DNA of 11,265 bases, taken from NCBI GenBank assembly GCA_022600215.1, contig JAHZKV010000031.1, forward strand, positions 1 through 11,265. Direction: 5' to 3'. Origin of the DNA: a bacterium. Its GTDB lineage: Bacteria; Chlamydiota; Chlamydiia; Chlamydiales; 2-12-FULL-49-11. The translations under genes and the position numbers were made by a program. This document shows positions 1-7,024 of this stretch, piece by piece. Within the stretch, counting starts at the first letter, position 1; each line of letters begins with the position of its first letter. The notes beneath the pieces were generated by a model. The model was not told the DNA's origin. It saw nothing but the letters and a program-made list of their open reading frames with translations, and searched no databases.

Positions 1-8
1 CATGTCTT

Positions 9-33
9 TTCGAACCAATTAAATAAATTCGAA
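9..33. repeat. Short inverted repeat downstream of rseP
   Basis: Two copies of the self-complementary hexamer TTCGAA (9-14 and 28-33) are separated by 13 AT-rich bases just past the rseP stop. They can pair as a 6-bp stem in the rseP transcript. No T-run follows on the minus strand, so this is a weak candidate for a terminator or 3'-end stabilising hairpin. It may be chance. Confidence 0.3.
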
Positions 34-56
34 CATACAGATCTTCTGTTTTGGGA

Positions 57-1895
57 TCAACCAAAAACTTTCATTACATCATAAATTGTCACGTAGGCAA
101 AAAAGGCAACTAATAAAAAGACAAAAGGGACCATCATCTTTTGCATTGTTTTTGCTTTGATACGCTTGCGAGTAACCATCTCATAGACCGTAAAACAAAT
201 ATGCCCACCATCCAATACAGGGAGTGGTAATAAGTTCATCAATCCTAAGTTTAAAGAAATAAGCCCAAGCCAATACAGACCTGTCACTACACTTCCCTTA
301 GACCCATCATGAACGATCTTTACCATGCCAACAGGGCCAGACATATGTTTTGGACTAAGGGAACCAGTAAAGAGTCCCTTAAAACTAAATGCCATCTCAT
401 CAATAATATCACCAGCACAGGTAAGTGGCGGTGGATTATACACCACCTGCTTGTCCTTCATTTTCAAACCAACAAACAAAACATTTCTATCCATAAAGCT
501 TGCTGCTTTTTCATTACCATACTTTGTTTTGATTTGATCCATAGCTTCTGGGCTAGCCTTTTCCAAAAAGGCACCAAATTTTATAGGCTCTGCTGTAAAC
601 ATTTTCAATGAGCTAGCCTTTTGCTCCCCACCAAAAGAATTTTCCATCTCTACAATGCTATCTGCAAAAAGTCCGCTCACGAATGCTTTATCTGCCTGCT
701 CAAAGGAAAGTCTTTCTCCTTGTTCTGCAGCTGCCATTATCACGCACCTTCTTTTAGAAACAGCTTCGAAAAAATCTTTCGCAGAAGAAACCTTTTGACC
801 CGCTACTGCCAAAATCTTATCTCCCTTTTTCAAAGGAGCAGGAAGACTCCTATTTTCTTCCTCTATCATAGGAAGAGCCTCTTCCACATCAAGAGCACCA
901 CTCACTAAGTAAGGGATAAAATGAAGCGAAGATAGCGCTCCATCAAACTCAATATCTCTTTTGGTATCAATAAAATCATTTTTCTGCACAGAAGAGAGCT
1001 TTACATCGCCAAGGGCTACCCTCGGTACTTGTACATGTATCTTTTTCCCATCTCTAAGCACCGTCACAAGAGCGATATCTTTAGAAACAACGGACACAAG
1101 GTCTGCACGAGAATAAATCGTCTCTCCATCTACATAGACAACTCTATCCCCTTTTACCAGCCCTGCACCTTTTAGTGGAGCAAACTCTTCCTGCCCCTCT
1201 TCAAATCCATTAAAAATCTCATAATTTGCCGCTCCGAGTACGCCTGTTGTTTTCCACTCACTAGGTGCTGCAAAAAATACCGATCCCTCATCAGGCGAAT
1301 ACAAAGGAACTCTCGCTTCTACTCTTTCGTTATTTTTCTTCTCAAAGACTACATTGACGTTCTGCTTATTCTTTAACATCCCAGCAAGTAACAAGTCTTT
1401 AAAGCTCTTATAGGTCTTGCCATCTACCGATACAATTTTATCACCAGGAGTAATGCCCAGCTCCGCAATTGCTGATCCCTTATCTAAGCTTCCAATCAAA
1501 TTGGTATGCTCAGAAAATTGTTTCATCTGCCCACCAGAGGCATAGACGATAAAAAATAAGAAGAAAGCAAAAACAATATTTACAAATGGACCAGCTCCTG
1601 CAACCAATAAACGCTGCACAGGTTTTTTACTATAAAATCCACCTTTAATTTGATAGGGCTCTTTACCCTTCTCACCTTCCATTCCCGCTATTCGAACATA
1701 CCCACCAAATAAGAGGTAACAAATTTGCCATTTCACCCCATTTTGCTTCCAGGAAATGATTGGCTTACCCATTCCAATACTAAATACCTCAATTTTCATC
1801 CCTGCTCTTTTTGCCATCACATAGTGACCTAGCTCATGAATAAAAATTAGGAAACTTAATCCTAATACTGCAATGATAATTCCTAATAAACTCAT
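57..1895 (-). CDS. rseP: Site-2 intramembrane zinc metalloprotease (RseP/YaeL family)
   Basis: A 612-residue inner-membrane protease of the M50 (S2P) family, which cleaves transmembrane segments of substrates such as anti-sigma factors in envelope stress pathways. The zinc site is visible: HELGH at residues 20-24 in the first membrane helix, and the third ligand D562 in the motif N554-LLPLPVLDGG-H565 near the C-terminus. The family beta-hairpin segment LLFGGYV is at 61-67. A second helix lies at about 98-118 and a last one at about 588-606. The region between holds three PDZ-like GD-(K/R)-(I/V) segments, at about 150, 249 and 358. E. coli RseP is about 450 residues; from memory the chlamydial form is also about 620, so the length is probably normal for the group. 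The ATG at 1895 sits 3 nt after the dxr stop, and its ribosome site (AAGG) overlaps the last dxr codons. It is the last visible gene of the ytg operon. The natural substrate cannot be told from sequence. Confidence 0.95.
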   Translation of the reverse strand: MSLLGIIIAVLGLSFLIFIHELGHYVMAKRAGMKIEVFSIGMGKPIISWKQNGVKWQICYLLFGGYVRIAGMEGEKGKEPYQIKGGFYSKKPVQRLLVAGAGPFVNIVFAFFLFFIVYASGGQMKQFSEHTNLIGSLDKGSAIAELGITPGDKIVSVDGKTYKSFKDLLLAGMLKNKQNVNVVFEKKNNERVEARVPLYSPDEGSVFFAAPSEWKTTGVLGAANYEIFNGFEEGQEEFAPLKGAGLVKGDRVVYVDGETIYSRADLVSVVSKDIALVTVLRDGKKIHVQVPRVALGDVKLSSVQKNDFIDTKRDIEFDGALSSLHFIPYLVSGALDVEEALPMIEEENRSLPAPLKKGDKILAVAGQKVSSAKDFFEAVSKRRCVIMAAAEQGERLSFEQADKAFVSGLFADSIVEMENSFGGEQKASSLKMFTAEPIKFGAFLEKASPEAMDQIKTKYGNEKAASFMDRNVLFVGLKMKDKQVVYNPPPLTCAGDIIDEMAFSFKGLFTGSLSPKHMSGPVGMVKIVHDGSKGSVVTGLYWLGLISLNLGLMNLLPLPVLDGGHICFTVYEMVTRKRIKAKTMQKMMVPFVFLLVAFFAYVTIYDVMKVFG

Positions 1896-1898
1896 ATC

Positions 1899-2996
1899 CT
1901 ACCTTGGTGTGTAAGTTGATGCCAATGCTCTTGCCTCTTTATCTGCAAAAAGCACTGCCTCTAAAGAATTTTCTTTAGAAATAGCAGCTTTGCTCATCAA
2001 CTCTTCTAATATTTCTCCTATACCAGTAAAGCTTACCTCACGATGGTAAAAACGTTCAACTAATACTTCATTTGCTGCATTTAAAAAGGATGGTGCACTC
2101 CCCCCTTCTCCCATTGCAGCGATGGCAAGCTCTAGGTGGCGAAATTTCTTCTGTTTTGGAAAAAAATGAAGAGAAGAAAGCTCTGTTAAATCCAATTTTT
2201 TTCTTTGCGACCTCTCCCGTCTTCCTAAAAGGGCATATTGAATAGACCTAGTCAAATCTGGGCGAGCGATAATTGCTTTAGTCGTCCCATCCACGAAAGA
2301 GACCATACTTTGCACCACACTTTCTGGATGAATTACCACATCGAGCATCGAAGGATCTACGCCAAATAAATGCTGTGCTTCTATTAATTCCATCCCTTTA
2401 TTCATCATCGTTGCACAATTAATCGCTACTTTTGGACCACAAGCATACGTTGGATGCATAACGGCTGCCTCTACCGTTTGCTCCATTTCCTTTTGGAAAA
2501 AAGGACCACCTGAGGCGGTAAGCACTAATTTTTCTACCTTACTTTGATCTTCCCCTAAAAGCGCCTCTTCTAGGGCGCAATGCTCTGAATCAATAGGCAA
2601 AATGGAAACTCCCTGCTTTTTGCAATGCTCTACAAAGGCCTCTCCTGCACAAACAAGTATCTCCTTATTCGCAAGGGCAATATCTTTTTTTGACGATGCT
2701 GCTAAAAATGCTACCTCCAGCGCTCCTACCCCATCCATTGCAAATACAACAATGTCCACTTCCTCATCTTGCACGATCTCCAAAAGGGTGGCTTTTGCCC
2801 CTACATCTTTTGCTCGCTCCTTATCTGCTACATAAACAAGCTTTGGATGAAACTTTGCTATTTGCCCCTGTAAAATATCGGTGCGCTCTTTACACGCTAA
2901 AGCTACCACCTCTAACTCTTGCTCAAATGCCGCTGCCACTTCTAAGGTTTTTCTTCCCACCACTCCTGTGGAGCCAAGGATAGCAAGCCTTTTCAA
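1899..2996 (-). CDS. dxr: 1-deoxy-D-xylulose 5-phosphate reductoisomerase (MEP pathway), TTG start
   Basis: A cytoplasmic NADPH- and divalent-metal-dependent enzyme that converts DXP to MEP, the committed step of non-mevalonate isoprenoid synthesis. The protein is 365 residues from a TTG at 2996, compared with 398 in E. coli. The nucleotide-binding loop GSTGVVG is at 8-14, LANKE at 108-112, the metal-binding DSEH at 136-139, ASGGP at 161-165, MMNKGME at 197-203 and LNAANE at 305-310. The reading frame runs open to 3158, but that 54-residue extension lies inside ytgD and resembles nothing. The TTG has an ideal GGAGGTGA ribosome site 7 nt upstream, and family members begin at this point (MKxLxILGSTG). 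The start overlaps the ytgD stop as TTGA. Metal ligands D136, E138 and E203 are kept. Several substrate-pocket residues differ from E. coli: Y184 for W212, C194 for S222 and Q229 for H257. Function is still the best call because of context and overall match. Confidence 0.94.
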   Translation of the reverse strand: MKRLAILGSTGVVGRKTLEVAAAFEQELEVVALACKERTDILQGQIAKFHPKLVYVADKERAKDVGAKATLLEIVQDEEVDIVVFAMDGVGALEVAFLAASSKKDIALANKEILVCAGEAFVEHCKKQGVSILPIDSEHCALEEALLGEDQSKVEKLVLTASGGPFFQKEMEQTVEAAVMHPTYACGPKVAINCATMMNKGMELIEAQHLFGVDPSMLDVVIHPESVVQSMVSFVDGTTKAIIARPDLTRSIQYALLGRRERSQRKKLDLTELSSLHFFPKQKKFRHLELAIAAMGEGGSAPSFLNAANEVLVERFYHREVSFTGIGEILEELMSKAAISKENSLEAVLFADKEARALASTYTPR

Positions 2997-3868
2997 GCGC
3001 TCACCTCCACCCTCTTTTTGATAAGAACTCCTAAGAACAATAAGAAATGAAGAGTAACAAGCATCCCTGAAGTAGAAAGACCTACTCCATAAGCTACCCA
3101 AAAAAACTTGGTGAGGACAATAGAGAGGACTCCAACTAAAGCGTTGGTTACTACACAAAAAATCACCAAATCCTTCACACTTTTTGTCATTAAAGATGCA
3201 GTAACTGGTGGGATGATAATAAGACCTAGCACAGGAGCAATACCTACACAGCGAAAACCACTACTAATAACCAAACTAGTGATAAACAAAAATCCCGCTT
3301 GAATCAATACACCGTTTTTGTTCGAAAGCTTTACAATCATCCCATCAAAAGAGAGTACCACTAAATCACGGAAGAATAAATAGACAAACGAAGCACATAG
3401 AGCAAACACGATAAGCGCCATCTTGAAATCGTTAATATGCACCAAATCTAAATTTCCCATGATAATATCTACTCCCACATGAGCAGATTTAGTAAACATG
3501 GTAATCAAAATTGCCCCAATAGAAAATAAGGTAGAAAAAACCAATGCAGTGCTGGCATCATTATTGAGCTTGGTATAACGGCGCAATCCTTCGATCAAGA
3601 AAATAGTGATAAAAGTGGTAATCACCGAAACCAATACATAATCTCCTATCCTCATTGAGAGTAAACCAAAATGAGTCTCTCCTGAGACCGCCTTCATCAC
3701 AATAAACAACAAAGCTATCCCAAACAACACCGTATGCGAGATAGCATTAGCTACCATCGATTTTTTTCTCAAAAACAAAAAGGTCCCTACCAAAGAAAGA
3801 GAAATACTAAAGCAAAGGAGCAAAATAAGCTGCACCCCTTCATCAAAAGAAATACTAAGATGTCTCAT
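2993..3868 (-). CDS. ytgD: Metal ABC transporter permease YtgD (TroD/ZnuB-like)
   Basis: A 291-residue polytopic inner-membrane protein of the ABC-3 family, which transports Mn, Zn or Fe. About eight hydrophobic segments can be read. The family motif LRKKSMVANAISH is at 33-45 (commonly written LRRxALVGDAISH), and a later segment GIAPVLGLIIIPP fits the family's conserved penultimate helices. It should pair with the permease half of YtgC to form the membrane channel energised by YtgB. A GTG at 3880 is in frame and would add four residues, but the ATG at 3868 follows a purine-rich GAGGGGG ribosome site at good distance and gives the usual N-terminus, so it is preferred. The start overlaps the end of ytgC by 14 nt and the stop overlaps dxr by 4 nt. 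The metal carried is not decidable here; chlamydial Ytg is usually linked to iron or manganese. Confidence 0.93.
   Translation of the reverse strand: MRHLSISFDEGVQLILLLCFSISLSLVGTFLFLRKKSMVANAISHTVLFGIALLFIVMKAVSGETHFGLLSMRIGDYVLVSVITTFITIFLIEGLRRYTKLNNDASTALVFSTLFSIGAILITMFTKSAHVGVDIIMGNLDLVHINDFKMALIVFALCASFVYLFFRDLVVLSFDGMIVKLSNKNGVLIQAGFLFITSLVISSGFRCVGIAPVLGLIIIPPVTASLMTKSVKDLVIFCVVTNALVGVLSIVLTKFFWVAYGVGLSTSGMLVTLHFLLFLGVLIKKRVEVSA
3001..3008 (-). promoter_or_regulatory. Ribosome binding site deciding the dxr TTG start
   Basis: GGAGGTGA is almost the full complement of the 16S rRNA tail. It lies within the last codons of ytgD, with GGAGG 7 nt before the TTG at 2996. It is the strongest ribosome site in the window and compensates for the weak start codon. 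No comparable site precedes the long upstream extension of the frame. Confidence 0.8.
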
Positions 3869-5174
3869 ACACCCCCTCACTTTTTGCAGGAATTTTTTGC
3901 TTATGCGGACAATGCGTTGGATTATTTAACCTTTTTAAGAGCATCTCTTCCATCTCTTCCGTAAGGACATGCTCAATTTCCTCGGCAAATACATGGACAC
4001 GACTTTTCGTAAAGCCAACCTCATAAAGGTATACCTCCCATAGTCGATGCAGACGAATAATACGCGCTGCACGAGCTTTTCCTCGCTCATTTAACTGAAG
4101 AAAGTAACTCCCAGAGAGCTCTACCTTCTTTCTCAATCGCAATACTACCAAGAAAAAAGTAGGCCAAGAAACATGTAAAAAATGCTTCATATCAGAAAAG
4201 CTCATCGCCTCGCCCTTCTTATAAAGGGATTTCAACAAATTTTCTTCGCGGCAACGAATAGCAAAAACAAATCTTCGGATAGCACAAAGCACTACCCCAC
4301 CCCTTGGTCCAAACAAAATAGAAAAAATAGTAATGGTTGCTGATACTACTGTAATTACAGGTCCAGTAGGTAAAATCACCCCCTCCCCTCCAATATAAAG
4401 GGAAAGATAACTTCCCATTACCGCAGAAAAACCTCCAAATATAGCCGCTAAAACAAACATCGAAGAAACTCTTTTTACCCACCATCTAGCCGCTATTGCT
4501 GGCGTAGTCATCATTCCCGAAAGAAGCAAAATCCCACAACTTCTAAGGGCGATGATCACCACTACTAAGGTGATAAACAAAATAAACTTATCAAGCCACT
4601 TGCCAATCCCAAGAGACGTTGCATAGATTTTATCAAACTCAAAAACCTTGATCCTTCGATGGCAAGAAAGAATAAATAGCAAAAGTGTACTCATTACCAA
4701 GGAATACAAGACTACATGGGCAAAAAGCATCGTAGCCACCCTTCCATACAAAAAGATAACGATATCCTTGTATACTACAGGACTCAATGTCTGCATGATG
4801 GATGCAAGTAAAATACCTATCCCTAAAAAAGAAGAGATAGACATCATCAACGCCGAATCAGCACTTCTATGAAAACGCTTTTGTAAATAGGCGAGCTTTT
4901 TCATGGAAAGGTGCGCGGTAACTATTGCTCCAAGCAAAAACAAAAAAGAGAGAGGCTCTCCTGTAATATTAAAATACACTCCCACAAATCCACCAAGGAT
5001 CAATCCAGGAAATGCACTATGAGCAATGACTTCCCCCACAAGAGCACTTCTTCGAAGCGAATAAATCACCCCAATCAAAGATAAAGAAATACAAGCAAGA
5101 GCAGAGCCTAGCAAAGAGATGGAAAAAGTAGGATCCATAAATATTGCATGTAAATCAAGCCACATTTCCCTCAT
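3855..5174 (-). CDS. ytgC: YtgCR: metal ABC permease fused to a DtxR-family repressor
   Basis: A 439-residue fusion. Residues 1 to about 300 form an ABC-3 permease with about eight membrane segments and the family motif RRSALVGEVIAHSAFPG at 41-57. From about 305 the protein becomes soluble and reads as a DtxR/MntR metal-responsive repressor: a winged-helix part to about 368, then the metal and dimerisation helices with HRLWE at 376-380, VHVFAEEIEHVL at 393-404 and NPTHCPH at 418-424. These supply H376, E380, H394, E398, E401 and H402 at the places where DtxR and MntR bind metal. In C. trachomatis the same fusion is cleaved to release the repressor YtgR, which binds the ytg promoter; the same is inferred here. 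The ATG at 5174 overlaps the ytgB stop as ATGA. A second Met at residue 4 is less likely. The linker has no Trp-Trp-Trp run. Confidence 0.94.
   Translation of the reverse strand: MREMWLDLHAIFMDPTFSISLLGSALACISLSLIGVIYSLRRSALVGEVIAHSAFPGLILGGFVGVYFNITGEPLSFLFLLGAIVTAHLSMKKLAYLQKRFHRSADSALMMSISSFLGIGILLASIMQTLSPVVYKDIVIFLYGRVATMLFAHVVLYSLVMSTLLLFILSCHRRIKVFEFDKIYATSLGIGKWLDKFILFITLVVVIIALRSCGILLLSGMMTTPAIAARWWVKRVSSMFVLAAIFGGFSAVMGSYLSLYIGGEGVILPTGPVITVVSATITIFSILFGPRGGVVLCAIRRFVFAIRCREENLLKSLYKKGEAMSFSDMKHFLHVSWPTFFLVVLRLRKKVELSGSYFLQLNERGKARAARIIRLHRLWEVYLYEVGFTKSRVHVFAEEIEHVLTEEMEEMLLKRLNNPTHCPHKQKIPAKSEGVYETS
4205..4217 (-). promoter_or_regulatory. Candidate internal ribosome site and ATG inside ytgC
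   Basis: On the minus strand AAGGGCGAGGCG directly precedes an in-frame ATG whose first base is 4205 (residue 324). AAGGG is 7 nt from the ATG. Initiation here would give a free protein of 116 residues, covering most of the repressor domain but probably lacking its first helix. It may be chance; E. coli-like ribosome sites occur inside genes. Confidence 0.3.
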
Positions 5175-5941
5175 ACAGAGCCGCTCTCCTTCTCTCTAGA
5201 CAAGATAAAAGCCTCTGTTAAAATAGTATCGGTAGAACGATAGGCTTTCACTAGATTTTTCTTCGAAAGCACTTTTCTTGTCTCCCCACTTGCAATCAAA
5301 TAGTGAGATAGCAAGATTGCCTCATCAAATTCCTTTTTCACCTCATCAAGATCATGGTGAATACAAATCACCGTCTTTCCAAGTGCTTTTAGCTCTTTCA
5401 TGCTATCAATAATCATCTCTGAAGTGGTAAAATCTACAAATGCCATTGGCTCATCAAAAATATAAATCTCCGCATCTTGCATATAAGCACGCGCGATAAA
5501 CAAGCGCTGGCGCTGTCCCCCAGAGAGCTCTGAAATCAAACAATTCTTTTTATCTAACAAACCAAACTTAATTAACAAATTGTGACATCTGGTAAGGTCC
5601 TTTTTACTATAACTCTTAAAAAAACCGGAGCGAGCATAAGAGCCCATCATGATCACTTCTTTTACCGTGATAGGAAAATTCCAATCGACATCTTTTGTTT
5701 GCGCAACATAGGCAATCTTACTTTTGATCTCTTCAAAAGTTTTTCCAAAAAAAGAAATTTTTCCAGAGGTTTTTTTGATCAAACCAAGCATCGCTTTGAT
5801 AAAGCTACTTTTCCCAGCTCCGTTTGGTCCAATAATTGCTGTCATGAGTCCTTTTTTGATAGAAACATTCACATCAATGAGTGCAGCTAAGCTATCATAA
5901 TGCACCGTCAAAGAATCTACTACTATCTCCTCTTTACTCAT
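5171..5941 (-). CDS. ytgB: Metal ABC transporter ATP-binding protein YtgB
   Basis: A 256-residue cytoplasmic ATPase that powers the YtgCD permease pair. All ABC motifs are present in order: Walker A GPNGAGKSS at 38-46, Q-loop Q81, signature LSGGQ at 139-143, Walker B IYIFDEP at 159-165 with catalytic E164, D-loop D170, and switch histidine H196 in HHD. Length and motif spacing match the TroB/ZnuC/MntB subfamily that serves manganese, zinc or iron importers. The ATG at 5941 overlaps the ytgA stop as ATGA and follows a good AGAGGAG ribosome site in the ytgA tail. Its own stop overlaps ytgC, again as ATGA. No motif is missing, so it should be active. Confidence 0.96.
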   Translation of the reverse strand: MSKEEIVVDSLTVHYDSLAALIDVNVSIKKGLMTAIIGPNGAGKSSFIKAMLGLIKKTSGKISFFGKTFEEIKSKIAYVAQTKDVDWNFPITVKEVIMMGSYARSGFFKSYSKKDLTRCHNLLIKFGLLDKKNCLISELSGGQRQRLFIARAYMQDAEIYIFDEPMAFVDFTTSEMIIDSMKELKALGKTVICIHHDLDEVKKEFDEAILLSHYLIASGETRKVLSKKNLVKAYRSTDTILTEAFILSREKESGSV

Positions 5942-6870
5942 CTCTCTCCTCTTAAATTTTCCACTATCACCTTGGCATCATGCTCCATCATTTCTAAATA
6001 GGTCATCCCACCAAGAGTATCTCCATAAAGTGGATCTTCACTAATCTTTACTTCCATTCCAAATGAGGAACAAATCTCTAATACTTTTAAGATACAATCT
6101 TTTGGTAAATTTGACTCGAAAAAAATCGTGGTAATGCCATGATCTTTGATGTAGTTAATCACTTGGCGTATCCTTTTTAGCGAAATTTCCGACTCGGTAG
6201 AGATCCCTTGCATGGAAAACAAACGCTCTCCAGTAGACGAAGGAAAATACCTTCGAATGAAATACATAAAGGCATCATGAGAAGATACCAAATAGCGCTT
6301 ACTATCAGGAATAGATTCCATCATACCCATAATTTTTGTATCTAACTCTTCCATTTTCTGTTCCAAAAGCGTACAATTTTTTTCGTAGAACTCTTTATTT
6401 ACCGGATCTAACTTGGAAACTTTTTCACAAATCATAGCAGCAACTTTTTGCATAATTTGTAAATCCATCCACATGTGCGGATCGATTTCTCCATTGTTTG
6501 AAATGATCCACTCTGGCCTTTCTTGAAGTAACACATCGCCTAAAAAAACAGCTCGCTCTTGCTCTAAATGATAGTACAATGATGGGCTGTGCTCTAAAGA
6601 CAATCCATTGGCAAAAATCAAATCTGCTGCATAAATTTTTTCCCTATCCCCTTTGCGCATCTGATACGAATGAGGGTCTGCTTCCCCTTCTATCAAAACA
6701 GAAGTATTTATTTTATCTCCCACGATCTCTTTCACTACCGAATCAATTACTACGGTGGTAGACATCACATTTTGCTTACCATTTTCTATCGCCTGTACCA
6801 CCGGAAAAAAGAAGGAAACTGCAATAATTCCTAGCAAAAAAAAGGAGGTATAAATTAAATTTTTATTCAA
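5938..6870 (-). CDS. ytgA: Periplasmic metal-binding protein YtgA (TroA/ZnuA family), TTG start
   Basis: A 310-residue solute-binding protein of the cluster A-I metal importers. It captures Mn, Fe or Zn in the periplasm and delivers it to YtgBCD. The N-terminus has a hydrophobic signal segment at about 5-26 with a likely signal peptidase I site after VVQA (A27). There is no lipobox cysteine, so it is a soluble periplasmic protein rather than a lipoprotein. Expected ligands are H67 (in DPHSYQ), H132 (in DPHMW), H198 (in SSHDAF) and D284 (in LYGD); the family segment STESEIS is at 224-230. The long histidine-rich loop of zinc-specific ZnuA proteins is absent, which favours Mn or Fe. The start is a TTG at 6870 with AAGGA 8 nt upstream; no ATG lies before residue 36 and no earlier start codon is in frame. 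It heads the operon, downstream of the palindromic promoter. Confidence 0.94.
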   Translation of the reverse strand: MNKNLIYTSFFLLGIIAVSFFFPVVQAIENGKQNVMSTTVVIDSVVKEIVGDKINTSVLIEGEADPHSYQMRKGDREKIYAADLIFANGLSLEHSPSLYYHLEQERAVFLGDVLLQERPEWIISNNGEIDPHMWMDLQIMQKVAAMICEKVSKLDPVNKEFYEKNCTLLEQKMEELDTKIMGMMESIPDSKRYLVSSHDAFMYFIRRYFPSSTGERLFSMQGISTESEISLKRIRQVINYIKDHGITTIFFESNLPKDCILKVLEICSSFGMEVKISEDPLYGDTLGGMTYLEMMEHDAKVIVENLRGER

Positions 6871-7024
6871 CTGTAAGATCCTTGTTCCATTAGAACTATA
6901 CAGTATACCAAAAAGATATTTTTTATTGTTAGAAGAATAAAACGAGAAAAAACTTGTTATTATTTAAACAATAGTAGATTCTTTTTATCAAACTACATTT
7001 TTTTAAACTAAAAGGACTAAAAAC
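6871..7024. other. Divergent intergenic region between ytgA and the 177-aa gene
   Basis: This 154-nt AT-rich spacer drives both strands. The ytgA side holds the palindromic promoter and the AAGGA ribosome site (6879-6883, minus strand). The plus side holds AAGGA at 7012-7016, 8 nt before the ATG at 7025. For plus-strand transcription only weak hexamers are seen, such as TTGTTA at 6954-6959 with TAGATT at 6975-6980 and a short 15-nt spacer, so I do not call that promoter. No small gene or RNA is evident. Confidence 0.6.
6884..6909 (-). promoter_or_regulatory. ytg operon promoter with overlapping palindromic operator candidate
   Basis: On the minus strand TGGTATACT is an extended -10 element (TATACT at 6907-6902); no good -35 is seen at 16-18 nt. 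The predicted start of transcription near 6895 leaves a leader of about 25 nt before the TTG. The -10 is embedded in a perfect 11-bp palindrome, TATAC-A-GTATA on the plus strand at 6897-6907. A second dyad, GTTC-CATTA-GAAC (6884-6896), abuts it and covers the start site. Their position suits repression by the DtxR domain of YtgCR, but this is inferred from placement only. Confidence 0.55.

Noticed and set aside
309..908. Open frames of about 70-100 codons on the plus strand, antisense to rseP
   Set aside because: They lie wholly within a well-supported protease gene, have no ribosome sites of note and encode low-complexity, non-protein-like sequence.
2602..2983. Plus-strand open frames antisense to dxr
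   Set aside because: Composition is Ser/Thr/Pro/Leu-rich as expected from a mirrored coding frame, with no recognisable domain.
2997..3158. N-terminal extension of dxr by 54 residues
   Set aside because: It lies inside ytgD, has no family similarity, and the TTG at 2996 has an ideal ribosome site and gives the normal Dxr N-terminus.
3869..3880. GTG at 3880 as the start of ytgD
   Set aside because: It adds only four residues and would place the GAGGGGG ribosome site inside the coding region; the ATG at 3868 is better spaced.
4479..4484. Trp-Trp pair in YtgC (residues 231-232) as the chlamydial WWW regulatory motif
   Set aside because: Only two tryptophans are present and they lie inside the permease half, far before the repressor junction.
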